64,000 bases of DNA from Neorhizobium galegae (GTDB lineage: Bacteria; Pseudomonadota; Alphaproteobacteria; Rhizobiales; Rhizobiaceae): contig NZ_CP090095.1 in assembly GCF_021391675.1 (NCBI RefSeq), positions 439,501 to 503,500 on the forward strand, read 5' to 3'. The notes under the pieces were generated by a model. The model saw only the letters and a program-made list of their open reading frames with translations. It had not been told where the DNA came from and did no database searches. Positions 42,016 through 53,629 of this stretch are shown piece by piece (position 1 is the first letter of the stretch; the number at the start of each line of letters is the position of its first letter). The translations under genes and the position numbers were made by a program.

Positions 42016-42828
42016 TCAGGCGGCAAAGCGCGTGGAGACGTGGTCGCGGATGAAGCCGGCGCCGATCTTGACCAGACGCTCGGTGAGCGCCGCGCCGGTT
42101 TCGGCCGAGCAATAGACCGGGTCACCGCCCCATACGCCATGTGGCGCAGCTTCCATGGCCTCGATCGGTGCCTGCAGGCGGGCACCGGCATATTTCAGCG
42201 CGGCAAAACCCGCGACATCCACGCCCATCGCCTTCTGGCCCTTCGGTGGCGCCTTGGCGAGATCCATGCGCAGGATTTCGGGGTAATAATGCAGGCCGAC
42301 CGATGTCAGCGGATCGCCGCCGTGGCCGGAGGACTTTGCAGCTGCTTCCGGCCCAAGGATCTCCTTCAGCAGTTCATAGCTGATCTGCCACAGATACATC
42401 GAAGCCACGAACATGCCGTTGGCCTGGCGCCATTTCAGGGAAACCTCGTTGATGGCGCCGACATTGCCGCCATGGCCGTTGATGACCAGAACCTTGGTCA
42501 GGCCGTGGCGGGCCAGGCTGGCAAACATGTCGTTCAGGAGGGCGACGAGCGTCGACTGGCTGAGCGCGATGCCGCCATGCGAGGAGCCGAAATAGTCGGC
42601 GCCGCCGAAGGGGATCACCGGGGCGATGAAGGTGGGAACGCCTTCGGCACGCGCGGCGCGGGCAATGTCGAGCGCCACGGCTTCGGCCGCGAGATAGTCG
42701 CCCATCGGCGCATGAGTGCCTTGGTCTTCCAGCGAGCCCATCGGCAAAAGGATGACGGCGTCGTCGTTGAGGAACTGGCGGGCTTCTTCGCTGGTCAGTT
42801 CGGCGATCTTGATCTTTTCAGTCAGCAT
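42016..42828 (-). CDS. Creatininase-family amidohydrolase
   Basis: 270 residues of the creatininase (PF02633) family, metal-dependent hydrolases of cyclic or linear amides (creatinine, formamides, mycofactocin-type peptides). Metal-ligand positions are visible in LLPMGSLEDQGTHAPMGDY (Glu34, His39, Asp44), in SSHGGIALSQ and in LVINGHGGNVGA. The start at 42828 has AAGGAAA upstream, 10 bases after the stop of the ABC ATPase gene, so it is the last gene of the peptide-type transporter operon. The importer probably brings in its substrate (inference). Confidence 0.9.
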   Translation of the reverse strand: MLTEKIKIAELTSEEARQFLNDDAVILLPMGSLEDQGTHAPMGDYLAAEAVALDIARAARAEGVPTFIAPVIPFGGADYFGSSHGGIALSQSTLVALLNDMFASLARHGLTKVLVINGHGGNVGAINEVSLKWRQANGMFVASMYLWQISYELLKEILGPEAAAKSSGHGGDPLTSVGLHYYPEILRMDLAKAPPKGQKAMGVDVAGFAALKYAGARLQAPIEAMEAAPHGVWGGDPVYCSAETGAALTERLVKIGAGFIRDHVSTRFAA

Positions 42829-42838
42829 GTTGATTTCC

Positions 42839-43803
42839 TTACAGGATGTCAGTTCTAAGACAGGCCGCCTGATGCTGATCGCCGACCGTTTGCAGCGGCG
42901 GGACGGTTTCGGCACAGGCGGGCTGGGCATAGGGGCAGCGGCTGCGGAAGATACAGCCGGAGGGCAGGGCGAGTGGCGAAGGGATCTCGCCGGTCAGGCG
43001 GATACGGCGGCTTTCGCGGTGCAGGCTGGGCTCGGCCGAGACGAGCGCCGCCGTATAGGGATGTTTGGGTGAGAAATGCACCTGATCGGCCGGGCCGACC
43101 TCCATGACGCGGCCGAGATAGAGAACCATCACCCGGTCGGAAATGTAGCGTACCACCGAAAGGTCGTGGCTGATGAACAGCAGCGAGACGCCGGTCTTGG
43201 CGCGCAGGTCGGCCAGAAGGTTCAGAACCTGCGCCTGGATGGAGACGTCCAGCGCCGACACGGCCTCATCGCAAACGATGAAGCTCGGCTCGACGGCAAG
43301 CGCCCGGGCGATGCCGATGCGCTGTCGCTGGCCGCCGGAAAATTCGTGTGGGCGCCGGTCGAGAAAGCTCGGGTCTAGCCCGACGAGGGTGACGAGTTCG
43401 ATCAGGCGCGGTCCGCGGGCAGCACCCTTGTGCAGCCCATGGGCATCGAGCGCTTCCGACAGCACCGCGCGGATGGTCTTGCGCGGGTCGAGGCTGGCAT
43501 AGGGGTCCTGGAAGATGATCTGCATCTCCTTGCGCAGGCTGCGCATCCGAACCGGCGAGATGCTGTTCAGATCCTGCCCGCCAAAACGCATCACGTCGCT
43601 CTGGGAGTCGATCAGGCGCAGGATGGCGCGGCCGATCGTGCTTTTTCCGGAGCCGCTTTCGCCGACGAGGCCAAGCACTTCGCCTGGTGCGACGCTGAAG
43701 CTGACATCGTGCAGCACTTTCAGCGACCGCTTGGAGAAAAGACCGGTTCGTCCGATCGAATAGCTTTTCTTGAGATTCTGGACGTCGAGAAGGGGTGCGG
43801 CTG

Positions 43804-43807
<4 letters not shown>
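42839..43807 (-). CDS. Peptide-type ABC transporter ATPase, DppF type
   Basis: 322 residues. Walker A GLVGESGSGKSTIG near residue 47, signature FSGGQRQRIGIARAL, Walker B FIVCDEAVSALDVSIQAQVLN, and a C-terminal oligopeptide-transporter domain with CIFRSRCPYAQPAC, whose cysteines may bind an Fe-S cluster as in DppD/F relatives. ATG overlaps the stop of the permease-ATPase fusion (ATGA). Works with that fusion as the second nucleotide-binding subunit. Confidence 0.95.
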
Positions 43808-45725
<1,918 letters not shown>

Positions 45726-45729
<4 letters not shown>

Positions 45730-46679
45730 TGCAGGCGAATCCTCGGATCTAGCAGCGAGGACAGGATATCGATCACCAGATTGATGCCGATGAAGATGGC
45801 GGCGACGGTCAGGATGACGGCGCGAACCGTCGGGTAATCGCGCTGTTCGACCGCCGAGACCAGCAGGCCACTGAGGCCCGGCCAGTTGTAGATGAACTCG
45901 ACGAGAACGGTGGAGCCGAGAAGGATGCCGAGCTGCAGGCCAACCACGGTGATGATCGGGCCGAGCGCGTTATAGAGGATGTGCCGGCGGACCACGCGCT
46001 TGCGGCGAAGGCCCTTGGCGACGGCAGTGCGCACCCAGTCGTGGCCGCGCATTTCCAGGACGCTGGCACGCGTCATGCGAAACACCATCGTGGCCAAGTG
46101 CAGGCCGACGGTCAGCGAGGGCAGGATCAGCATCTGCAGATGTTGAGCGGGATTGGTCGCGAAGGCGACATAACCGCCGGCCGGCAGCCAGCCCAGGATC
46201 TGCGCGAAGAAGTAGATGAACAGGGTGCCGAGCACGAAACCCGGCACGGAGGTCAAGAGCGCGTTGATGGCAGACGTAGCAATGTCGAACTTGCCGCCGG
46301 CCCGCAATCCTGCCGCCGTGCCTGCCGGAATTGCCAGCAGCAGCGCAAAAATCGTCCCGGCGACGATGATTTCCAGCGTGCGCGGCAGGCGCAGGGCGAT
46401 GACGGACGAGATCGAGCCGTTGTCGACGATCGATGTGCCGAAATCCAGCCGTGCCGTGTTGTAGAGGAAGGTTACGTATTGAGTAAGGATGGGCTGGTCG
46501 AGCCCCATATTGGCCCGCAGATTGGCAATGGCTTCTGCGGAAGCGGAGCCGCCGCCCGTCGACAGCAGGAGTTCGGCCGGGTCGCCCGGTACAATGATGA
46601 GAAGCGAGAAGATGATCGTGCCGATAACCAGCAGCATGGCAGCAGCAGCTGCCATGCGACGAGAGATGAAGGCCAGCAT
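45726..46679 (-). CDS. ABC transporter permease, DppB type (second peptide importer)
   Basis: 317 residues, six helices. LAFISRRMAAAAAMLLVIGTIIFSLLIIVPGDPAELLLS opens the protein; the EAA loop is AVAKGLRRKRVVRRHILYNALGPIITV and the end has FIYNWPGLSGLLVSAVEQRDYPTV. ATG 46679 has AAGGAG seven bases upstream. It pairs with the permease half of the fusion protein encoded downstream. Ten bases separate it from the binding-protein stop. Confidence 0.95.
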
Positions 46680-46689
46680 GCATCGCTCC

Positions 46690-48231
46690 TTATGCGAATT
46701 TGGTCTCGTCGAGCGCGTAGCCTGATGAACCGCTGAGGAAACCGGGCAACTGTTCGAACCCTTCGACCGACTGCTTCATCGCATAGGCCTGGATGCGCCA
46801 GTTGAGCGGAACCTGCGGCACTTCCTCGTAATAGGCGACGACCAGTTGCTGGTAGATCGCCTTGCGCTTGTCCGGATCGACCGCGTTGCGGCCCTGTTCG
46901 AGCAGGCCGTCGATGCGGGCGCTCTTGAAACCGAAGGACTGTAGGTAGGACGGATTGCCGGAATAGAGCAGCGACCAGAGCGCATCCGGATCATTGTAGT
47001 TGCCCGATGTGCCGTGGACGGCGATGTCGTATTTGCCTTCCTTGCCCGCCGTGACGCGTGTGCCCCAGTCAGGAAGATGGAGCGTCGCATTGATACCGAT
47101 GGCGCCAAGATAGGCCTGAACAACGGAGGCAGTGTCCTGATGCATGCCGTAGGTTGCGGTGGCCAGCAGGCGGCATTCGAAGCCGTTGGCATAACCGGCC
47201 TCGGCGAGCAGTGCCTTGGCTTTCTCGACGTCGTATTTCCATTCATGGGCCGGATCGGCCAGATCGAATTTGGAACCTCGCGGGTTGGGGAAACCGTAAA
47301 GCGGCTCGCCACGGCCGGCAAAGGCGGCATCGACGATGTCCTGCCGTTCGATCGCGTAACCGACTGCCTGGCGTACCTTTGGATTGGCGAACGGGCCGCT
47401 GGTGACGTTGAACAGCAGGAACATGAACGGTCCCAGCGTGGTCTTCATCTTCAGCGCCTTGGAAGCTTCGACCGTGTCGAACTGGGTCCAGGGAAGATAT
47501 TCGATGAGGTCGACATCGCCTGCTTCGAGCGCCGCATAACGCAGGTTTTCGTCGGCATAGGCGACGAAGCGGATGCCGCCGACCTTCGGCTGATCCGCCA
47601 GATAGAAGTCCTTGAAGCGGGCAACCTCGATATAGACGTTCTTTTCGCTGCCCTTCAGCGTGAACGGACCGGCGCCGATGATCTCGCTGTCGGTGCTCTT
47701 CTTCGAAATGACCGGGCAGCAATAGCTGGCCATCAGGTCGAGGAAAACCGCGCTCGGCGCTTTCAGCTTGATACGCACCGTCTTGTCATCGACGGCCTCG
47801 ACGGCGGCGATGATCTTCAGGTCGCTCTTCAGGTAGGCCGTGGAGCCATCCTTAGTGATTTCGTTGAGCGAGTAGGCGACGTCGGCGGCGGTGACCGGGC
47901 TGCCGTCATGGAAGACGGCGTTCTGACGCAGTTTGAAGACGGCGGTCGTCGGGTCGCTCCACTCGACGCTTTCGGCGAGTTCCGTGACCAGCTTGCCGGT
48001 CGCGTCGTAACCCATCAGGCCGCGATACAGCATCAGCTTGACGGTATTGGCGGCACCGCCGGTATTGTCGAAAGGTTTGATCGTCGGCGGGAAGGTGGAC
48101 AGGCCGAATTTCAGCACCGAGGCGGGCGCCTGGGCGAAGGTGACCTGCGGCAAGGTGAGCGCGACAACACCTGTGCCGAGGCTGATCAATACGCTGCGTC
48201 TGGTGGGGTTCAGGCAATCGGAAGGTGTCAC
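46690..48231 (-). CDS. Peptide-type ABC transporter substrate-binding protein with Tat signal
   Basis: 513 residues, family 5 binding protein. The N-terminus (NPTRRSVLISLGTGVVALTLPQVTFAQ) contains an RRSVL twin-arginine motif, so export by Tat rather than Sec is likely. The mature domain has AESVEWSDPTTAVFKLRQNAVFHDGSPVTAADVAYS, the conserved family module. GTG 48231 is the start, with GAGG five bases upstream. First gene of the operon binding protein - DppB - DppC/D fusion - DppF - creatininase. Confidence 0.93.
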   Translation of the reverse strand: MTPSDCLNPTRRSVLISLGTGVVALTLPQVTFAQAPASVLKFGLSTFPPTIKPFDNTGGAANTVKLMLYRGLMGYDATGKLVTELAESVEWSDPTTAVFKLRQNAVFHDGSPVTAADVAYSLNEITKDGSTAYLKSDLKIIAAVEAVDDKTVRIKLKAPSAVFLDLMASYCCPVISKKSTDSEIIGAGPFTLKGSEKNVYIEVARFKDFYLADQPKVGGIRFVAYADENLRYAALEAGDVDLIEYLPWTQFDTVEASKALKMKTTLGPFMFLLFNVTSGPFANPKVRQAVGYAIERQDIVDAAFAGRGEPLYGFPNPRGSKFDLADPAHEWKYDVEKAKALLAEAGYANGFECRLLATATYGMHQDTASVVQAYLGAIGINATLHLPDWGTRVTAGKEGKYDIAVHGTSGNYNDPDALWSLLYSGNPSYLQSFGFKSARIDGLLEQGRNAVDPDKRKAIYQQLVVAYYEEVPQVPLNWRIQAYAMKQSVEGFEQLPGFLSGSSGYALDETKFA

Positions 48232-48739
48232 AGCGACCTCGAATGTGTTGGGAGGGAAAGTGCGGCTTCGGTCTGTTCCATCAGTCCAGCTTCCTTGCCG
48301 TCAGCTGTCCAATCGAAAATATTTTGATGGAATATAGATTTCTTTGCCGGCCAATGGAGTGATGGGGCCTGCCTTTAAATTCATCGATTGATTTATATGC
48401 ACAAATCGTAGTCATGAGGGATGGCTCGACGAGCTAAAAGCGATGGCAAGCTTTTGGCTGACAAACAATTTTTTTTGAAATGGCGGTTGCGCGGGCCGAA
48501 AAACGGCTTCCCTTTTGTCATCATGACGGCGTGTCGACCGGACTCGATCATCCAATCGAGGCCTCAAACTGCGTCCGGGCCTTTCCGAGAAAATCATCTT
48601 GGCATTGTGGCGAGGCTGGCGGATGGCCGGCAGCGTAACAACCACAGGCACTCCTTGGCCGTCATTGCACCAACTGGCCCATTCCTCGCTTTGCAGATGC
48701 CATTAAGGCTTCAAAACCCCAGCGCCTGCAATCGGTCAC
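48232..48739. other. Intergenic region upstream of the second peptide importer
   Basis: No intact gene. The 48232-48420 part holds the promoter of the binding-protein operon; it is AT-rich near 48310-48350 and 48380-48410. From 48421 to 48739 there are short open frames on both strands, but none with a convincing start or recognisable family. It may be further decayed upstream sequence of the MocR remnant. Confidence 0.4.
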
Positions 48740-49078
48740 GGATGTCACCTGGCGGCGCCTGTTCGGGGCGCTGAACAAGGACGGCAGGCTCCCAACCTGC
48801 AGATCCGCCGCATGTCGACCCGTCAGCTCGCGGCTCTTCTGGGCATCGCCCGCAATACCGTGACCACTGCCTATCAGTTGCTCACCGATGAAGGTTTCTG
48901 GTCTCGAAGGAGCGCAGCGGCATCTTCGTGGCGGCCGGCGGTGCGGCACCAGTCGCCAACAGGCCGCCATCCGATATATTCGGCGATTGGCAGGCGCGGT
49001 TCCTCATCCGGCCTTCCGCCCAGCGGCAGATCTGCAAGCCGTGCGATTGGCTGGACTACCCGATGCGTTCATCACGAT
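48740..49078 (+). pseudogene. MocR/GntR-type regulator remnant, multiply frameshifted
   Basis: Three frames contribute pieces of one MocR protein: WRRLFGALNKDGRLP (start of the GntR domain), then STRQLAALLGIARNTVTTAY and QLLTDEGF (helix-turn-helix) from 48812, then LVSKERSGIFVAAGG from about 48898. The last frame continues to WQARFLIRPSAQRQICKP and DWLDYP, the beginning of the aminotransferase-like domain. The rest of that domain is missing. At least two single-base indels are present; adding one C near 48898 restores EGFLVSKERSG. Non-functional; it once probably regulated an adjacent gene. Confidence 0.75.
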
Positions 49079-49241
49079 AGATCACGACACCGACGATGTT
49101 GTCGAAGAAGGTTTCCATCCGACGCCCTTCATCGATCGCCAAGCGGGGTAGATGCCGATAGCTGACGACTGATATATTTTTTATTTCAATGGCTTAGATC
49201 GTATCATGGCGTAGTTTCGGATACCTTCGGATGGGTCTGAA

Positions 49242-50819
49242 TCACTCCCATTCGATCGTGCCGGGGGGCTTGCTGGTCACGTCATAAACGACGCGGTTGA
49301 TGCCGCGGACTTCGTTGATGATGCGGGTGGCGGTGCGGCCGAGGAAGTTCATGTCGTAGGGATAGAAATCCGCGGTCATGCCGTCGACCGACGTGACGGC
49401 GCGTAGCGCGCAGACGAAGTCGTAGGTGCGGTAGTCGCCCATGACGCCAACCGTCTGTACCGGCAGAAGCACGGCGAATGCCTGCCAGATCGTATCGTAG
49501 AGACCGGCCTTGCGGATTTCGTCGAGATAGATCGCATCCGCCTTGCGCAGGATGTCGAGCTTTTCGCGGGTGACGCCGCCGGGGCAGCGGATCGCGAGGC
49601 CCGGACCCGGGAAGGGATGGCGGCCGATGAAGCTTTCCGGCAGGCCGAGCTCGCGGCCGAGTGCGCGAACTTCGTCCTTGAAGAGCTCGCGCAGCGGCTC
49701 GACCAGCTTCATGTTCATGCGCTCGGGAAGGCCGCCGACATTGTGGTGGCTCTTGATGGTAACCGAAGGTCCGCCGGAGAAGGAGACGCTTTCGATCACG
49801 TCCGGATAGAGCGTGCCCTGGGCGAGGAAGGCTGGAGAGCCCTTGCCGTCGGCGGCGATCTTTGCGGCTTCCGCCTCGAAGACCTCGATGAACAGCCGGC
49901 CGATCGTCTTGCGTTTCACTTCCGGGTCGGTTGCGCCCTCAAGCTGGGTCAGGAACAGCTCGGAAGCGTCCACATGGACGAGCGGAATGTTGTAGTGGTC
50001 GCGGAACATGCCGACGACCTGCTCGGTCTCGCCCATCCGCATCAGGCCGTGATCGACATAGATGCAGGTCAGCTGGTCGCCGACCGCCTCATGGATCAGC
50101 ACGGCCGCGACGGAGGAATCGACGCCGCCGGAGAGGCCGCAGATCACCCGCTCCTTGCCGACCTGTTCGCGGATCTTGCGGATCATCTCGGCGCGATAGG
50201 CAGCCATCGTCCAGTCGGACTTCAGGCCGACGATCTTGTGCACGAAATTGGAGAGCAGCTTGGCGCCATCGGGCGTGTGCACCACTTCCGGGTGGAACAT
50301 GGTGGTGTAGTAGTGTCGGCTCTCGTCAGCCGCGATCGCGAAGGGCGCGTTCTCGGAGGTCGCGATGACCTCGAAGCCTTCCGGAAGCTGGGTGACGCGG
50401 TCGCCATGGCTCATCCAGACCGGATACCGGCCCCCGACCTCCCAAAACCCTTCGAACAGCGGGCTCTTGGCCTTGATCTCCACGTCGGCGCGGCCGAATT
50501 CCGCTGCGTGCCCGCCTTCGACGACACCGCCGAGCTGGGTCGCGAGCGTCTGCTGGCCGTAACAGATGCCGAGGATCGGAACGCCGCTGTCGAACACCGC
50601 CTGCGGTGCGCGGGGGCTGCCTTCGGTGGTGACCGATGCCGGGCCGCCGGAGAAGATCACGCCCTTGGGCTGGAGTTTCTCGAACGCGGCACTTGCGTGC
50701 TGAAAGGGATGGATTTCGCAGTAGACGCCGGCTTCACGGACGCGACGCGCGATGAGCTGCGTCACCTGGCTGCCGAAATCGATGATGAGAATGCTGTCGG
50801 GATGAGCTATCTGGGTCAT
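49242..50819 (-). CDS. guaA: GMP synthase (glutamine-hydrolysing)
   Basis: 525 residues. Converts XMP, ATP and glutamine to GMP in the cytoplasm. The N-terminal class I amidotransferase domain has the nucleophile in [12 protein letters not shown] and the His/Glu pair in MFHPEVVHT. The ATP-pyrophosphatase domain begins [22 protein letters not shown], and the C-terminal dimerisation domain ends [19 protein letters not shown], the invariant GuaA tail. AAGG precedes ATG 50819. Single-gene unit next to the mtn/thioesterase genes. Confidence 0.98.
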   Translation of the reverse strand: MTQIAHPDSILIIDFGSQVTQLIARRVREAGVYCEIHPFQHASAAFEKLQPKGVIFSGGPASVTTEGSPRAPQAVFDSGVPILGICYGQQTLATQLGGVVEGGHAAEFGRADVEIKAKSPLFEGFWEVGGRYPVWMSHGDRVTQLPEGFEVIATSENAPFAIAADESRHYYTTMFHPEVVHTPDGAKLLSNFVHKIVGLKSDWTMAAYRAEMIRKIREQVGKERVICGLSGGVDSSVAAVLIHEAVGDQLTCIYVDHGLMRMGETEQVVGMFRDHYNIPLVHVDASELFLTQLEGATDPEVKRKTIGRLFIEVFEAEAAKIAADGKGSPAFLAQGTLYPDVIESVSFSGGPSVTIKSHHNVGGLPERMNMKLVEPLRELFKDEVRALGRELGLPESFIGRHPFPGPGLAIRCPGGVTREKLDILRKADAIYLDEIRKAGLYDTIWQAFAVLLPVQTVGVMGDYRTYDFVCALRAVTSVDGMTADFYPYDMNFLGRTATRIINEVRGINRVVYDVTSKPPGTIEWE

Positions 50820-50880
50820 GCCGAGCCTTTAAAGAAAGTTCCCTATTCTGGCAACCGGGATTCAGGCGAAAATCGCCCGC

Positions 50881-51534
50881 TCAGAGCGCGATGGCGCCAT
50901 CCTCCAATCCCTCGAACAGGCTGTCGACCGCATCCGCCAGCTTTTTGTCGATCACATGCAGGTATTCGGTCCAGTCGCCGACATGCTTCAGCTCTTCCTT
51001 GCCGTCGGAAATGCCTCGCAGGCCAATCAGCGGAATCTCGAAAAGCTGGCAGCAGCGCAGCACCGCGAATGTCTCCATGTCGACCATGTCGGCCCCGACG
51101 AGATCATAGGCGGCACCGGAGACGATGTTGCCGCCGGTCGATAGCGAAGCTTCCCTGACGCCGGGGATGCGCAAGGGGAGGGGCATGATCGCCGGATGGT
51201 CGAGGAAGGGCGTGCGGCCCTTCTCGAACCCGAGCGGCGAGGCGTCCATGTCGCGATAGGCGACCGACGAGGCCTGATAGATTTCCGTCTGCTCGAGATT
51301 GCGGGAACCGGCGGAACCGAGCGAGACGACGAGATCGGGCAGATCGTCCGTTGCTTCGAGCCGGGTCAGCGCATGGGAAAGCACGACAGCGGCCTCCACC
51401 GGCCCCACGCCGGTCATCAGCGGCTTGATGCGGGATTTGAGCGCCGGGCCGTATTCGGCATCGACGGCCATCACGAAGAGAATGGATTTGCCGCCGGCGA
51501 GGCTAGGTTCGCCGAGCGGAAGTGAAGACGTCAT
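50881..51534 (-). CDS. 5'-methylthioadenosine/S-adenosylhomocysteine nucleosidase-like protein
   Basis: 217 residues of the purine-nucleoside phosphorylase (PNP_UDP_1) superfamily. SILFVMAVDAEYGPALKS is the N-terminal substrate loop, VVSLGSAGS lies in the centre, and the ADMVDMETFAVLRCCQLFEIPLIGLRGISDG segment carries the ribose-binding Glu and catalytic Asp. It probably cleaves MTA/SAH to adenine and a thioribose. The chain is a little shorter than E. coli Mtn. The ATG overlaps the thioesterase stop by four bases, so they are co-translated. Confidence 0.88.
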   Translation of the reverse strand: MTSSLPLGEPSLAGGKSILFVMAVDAEYGPALKSRIKPLMTGVGPVEAAVVLSHALTRLEATDDLPDLVVSLGSAGSRNLEQTEIYQASSVAYRDMDASPLGFEKGRTPFLDHPAIMPLPLRIPGVREASLSTGGNIVSGAAYDLVGADMVDMETFAVLRCCQLFEIPLIGLRGISDGKEELKHVGDWTEYLHVIDKKLADAVDSLFEGLEDGAIAL

Positions 51535-51980
51535 CCGGTTATGTCCTCTCGGCCGCGGATCACCATCATGGTGCCGGTCATGGAAGCAATGAGTTTGGCG
51601 GGGCCGTCGCCGATCGCATAGGCGCGGCCGTCCGCGACTATTATCGTCGAGCCCGGCTTGGTGATTTCGCCGCGGAACAGGAAGCGATCGCCGCGGCCGG
51701 GCGACATCAGGTTCACCTTGAATTCGATGGTGAGGATAGAGGCTTCCGGTTCAATGACGGTATAGGCGGCATAACCGCAGGCGGCATCAAGCGCCGCGGA
51801 AATCACGCCGGCATGCAGGAAACCGTGCTGCTGGGTGAGCTTGATGTCGAAAGGCAGCTCGATCTCGACTATCGCCTGTTCGATGCGTGTCAGCTCTGCG
51901 CCGAGCATCCCCATCGCGCCCTGCCGGGCGAAGCTCTGGCGTACCCGCTCGCGGAAGTCGCCCGTATCTTTCCCGTTCAT
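51531..51980 (-). CDS. PaaI-type hotdog-fold thioesterase
   Basis: 149 residues of the hotdog thioesterase family (4HBT). QQHGFLHAGVISAALDAACGYAAYTV holds the catalytic HGG-type/Asp region (here HAGVISAALD), and VNLMSPGRGDRFLFRGEITKPGSTI is the second conserved part. Likely hydrolyses acyl- or phenylacyl-CoA thioesters. ATG 51980 has GGGA upstream; the frame extends further, into the tspO region, without ribosome-site support. First gene of the pair with the nucleosidase. Confidence 0.87.
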   Translation of the reverse strand: MNGKDTGDFRERVRQSFARQGAMGMLGAELTRIEQAIVEIELPFDIKLTQQHGFLHAGVISAALDAACGYAAYTVIEPEASILTIEFKVNLMSPGRGDRFLFRGEITKPGSTIIVADGRAYAIGDGPAKLIASMTGTMMVIRGREDITG

Positions 51981-52051
51981 GTCCCATCCCTTTCGCAGTT
52001 GCGAAATTGGCATGGCGGGCGATGTTCGGCAAGCCGTACGATGGAGCGTGC

Positions 52052-52504
52052 TTAATTCATGAGGACGATCGACAGGTTGAGGAGCGTCGCGAACGCGACC
52101 CAGAGTGCATAGGGCACGAAAAGCCACGCAGCCCTGCGATTTTCCTGCCAGCTGGCGGCGATGAACAACAGGATCGAGACCAGCAGCGGCACGATGACGA
52201 CGAGGCCGAGAACCGGGCTCTGCATGGCGAAGAAAGCCGGCGACCAAAGAAGGTTGAGCGCGGCCTGTATGGCAAAGAGAACGAGGCGGCGGCCGTTGTT
52301 CTCGTCATACCAGGTCTCGGAAAGTACGACGCCGATCAGGACGTAGAGGACCGTCCAGACCGGCGCAAAGATCCAGCCCGGCGGATTGAAGAAGGGTTTG
52401 TTGAGCGATTGATACCATTCGCCAGGGACATTGCTTGCGCCGCTCAAGGCGCCGAGTGCGACGCAGGCGACGATGAAGAGGATGGTGGCAAGGGTTCTGT
52501 TCAT
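52052..52504 (-). CDS. tspO: TspO/MBR family tryptophan-rich sensory protein
   Basis: 150 residues, five hydrophobic helices, inner or outer membrane. WYQSLNKPFFNPPGWIFAPVWTVLYVLIGVVLSETW is the hallmark TspO segment, followed by ALNLLWSPAFFAMQSP and the ALWVAFATLLNLSI C-terminus. TspO binds tetrapyrroles (protoporphyrin, haem) and in alphaproteobacteria modulates photosynthesis or stress genes. Its neighbour on the same strand is the iron cluster, which may reflect shared iron/haem physiology, but it is 39 bases downstream of that cluster's last gene and may simply share its transcript. Confidence 0.93.
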   Translation of the reverse strand: MNRTLATILFIVACVALGALSGASNVPGEWYQSLNKPFFNPPGWIFAPVWTVLYVLIGVVLSETWYDENNGRRLVLFAIQAALNLLWSPAFFAMQSPVLGLVVIVPLLVSILLFIAASWQENRRAAWLFVPYALWVAFATLLNLSIVLMN

Positions 52505-52542
52505 GCCGGCCAGAGATAGTGCGGACGCCGCCGCTGGCCAGA

Positions 52543-53625
52543 TCAGCCGAGCCGAGCGATATGCTGGTCCCAGGCAACTTGGCTGCGTGTCTCGTTGAAC
52601 TTCCCATCGTAGGACGAAACGGCGATACCATGCGCGGCCGGCGCGACGCCGGCGGCATCGCGGATGGCCTCTTCCTTCACCACCGCGCCAGTTTTCGCGT
52701 CGAGCGTGACCGCAGCGCCGCCGACGGGCGAGGTGAGGCCGACGACGCCGTCACGGCGGTTGACGGCGATGGCGCCGACATAGTTGCCGAGGCGGAGGGT
52801 CGTCTCCTCCGGCAACGAGACGAAGGACAGGTCCTCGCCCCTGGAAAACCAGCCGGCGAGCGGCGGTAGGGCATTGCGTGCGCCTTCCCATTGGCAGGCG
52901 AACCAGATGCGGTCGTTTTCCGCGAGGTCGAGATGGCGCGTGGAGAGCTGTTTCAACGAGGCGGGTAGGCGGTGCCGCTGGATGAGGGCGCCGGTCTTCG
53001 CGTCGAGCAGAACCAGCGATGGTTCCATGCGGTCGACATTGAGCTTGGTGCGACCGAAATCAGGGTTGGTCTCGATGCCGCCATTGGCGATGACCAGCAG
53101 CTTGCCGTCGTCGGAAACGGTCATGTCGTGGGTGCCGATGCCATGGGCGTCGAATTCACCGATGCGGCGGAACCTGTCTCGCGCATCGTAGACGCCGATC
53201 ATGCCGCGATTGCCGTCGAAATCGTTCTCGCTGGCATAGAGCCTGGTCCCATCCGGCGAGAAATGGCCATGCCCGTAGAAATGCCGGCCTTCCGGAGAGG
53301 TGACCATCACCGGTTCGGCCTGCCGCGACGGGTCGAACACCATGGCAAACGTGCCGGGGCGGCGGGCGAATGCGACGGTGCGGCCGGTAGCAGCGCTATA
53401 AGCCATGCCATGGGCGCGGGCGGGCAGGGCAACACGGTCGATAATCTCGCCGCGTTCCGAAACGGTGGCGACGCCGAAAGAACCGTCCGGCGCACGAAAA
53501 CCCGAGGCATAGACCGCATCAGAGCGTTCGAGCGCCATCAGCGAGCGCGGCGAAAGGGCGGCGGTGAAGGTAATCCCCGCCGCCTTCAGGAAGCCTCGCC
53601 GGTCGATGGCCTCGCCGCGCCACAT
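52543..53625 (-). CDS. DUF1513 family protein with Tat signal
   Basis: 360 residues. The N-terminus IDRRGFLKAAGITFTAALSPRSLMA is a twin-arginine signal, so a periplasmic folded protein. The remainder reads as a beta-propeller, with repeats such as SPEGRHFYGHGHFSPDGTRLYASEND and AHGIGTHDMTVSDDGKLLVIANGG. DUF1513 proteins regularly accompany imelysin and di-haem genes in iron-responsive clusters of alphaproteobacteria. It starts 4 bases after the imelysin stop, and is last in the four-gene unit. Role unknown, possibly an electron-transfer or iron-oxidation partner (inference). Confidence 0.87.
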   Translation of the reverse strand: MWRGEAIDRRGFLKAAGITFTAALSPRSLMALERSDAVYASGFRAPDGSFGVATVSERGEIIDRVALPARAHGMAYSAATGRTVAFARRPGTFAMVFDPSRQAEPVMVTSPEGRHFYGHGHFSPDGTRLYASENDFDGNRGMIGVYDARDRFRRIGEFDAHGIGTHDMTVSDDGKLLVIANGGIETNPDFGRTKLNVDRMEPSLVLLDAKTGALIQRHRLPASLKQLSTRHLDLAENDRIWFACQWEGARNALPPLAGWFSRGEDLSFVSLPEETTLRLGNYVGAIAVNRRDGVVGLTSPVGGAAVTLDAKTGAVVKEEAIRDAAGVAPAAHGIAVSSYDGKFNETRSQVAWDQHIARLG

Positions 53626-53629
53626 GGTC

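Noticed and set aside
48421..48700. Short open frames on both strands between the binding-protein promoter and the MocR remnant
   Set aside because: No ribosome sites, no family resemblance, and both strands open at the same place, as expected of non-coding or decayed sequence.
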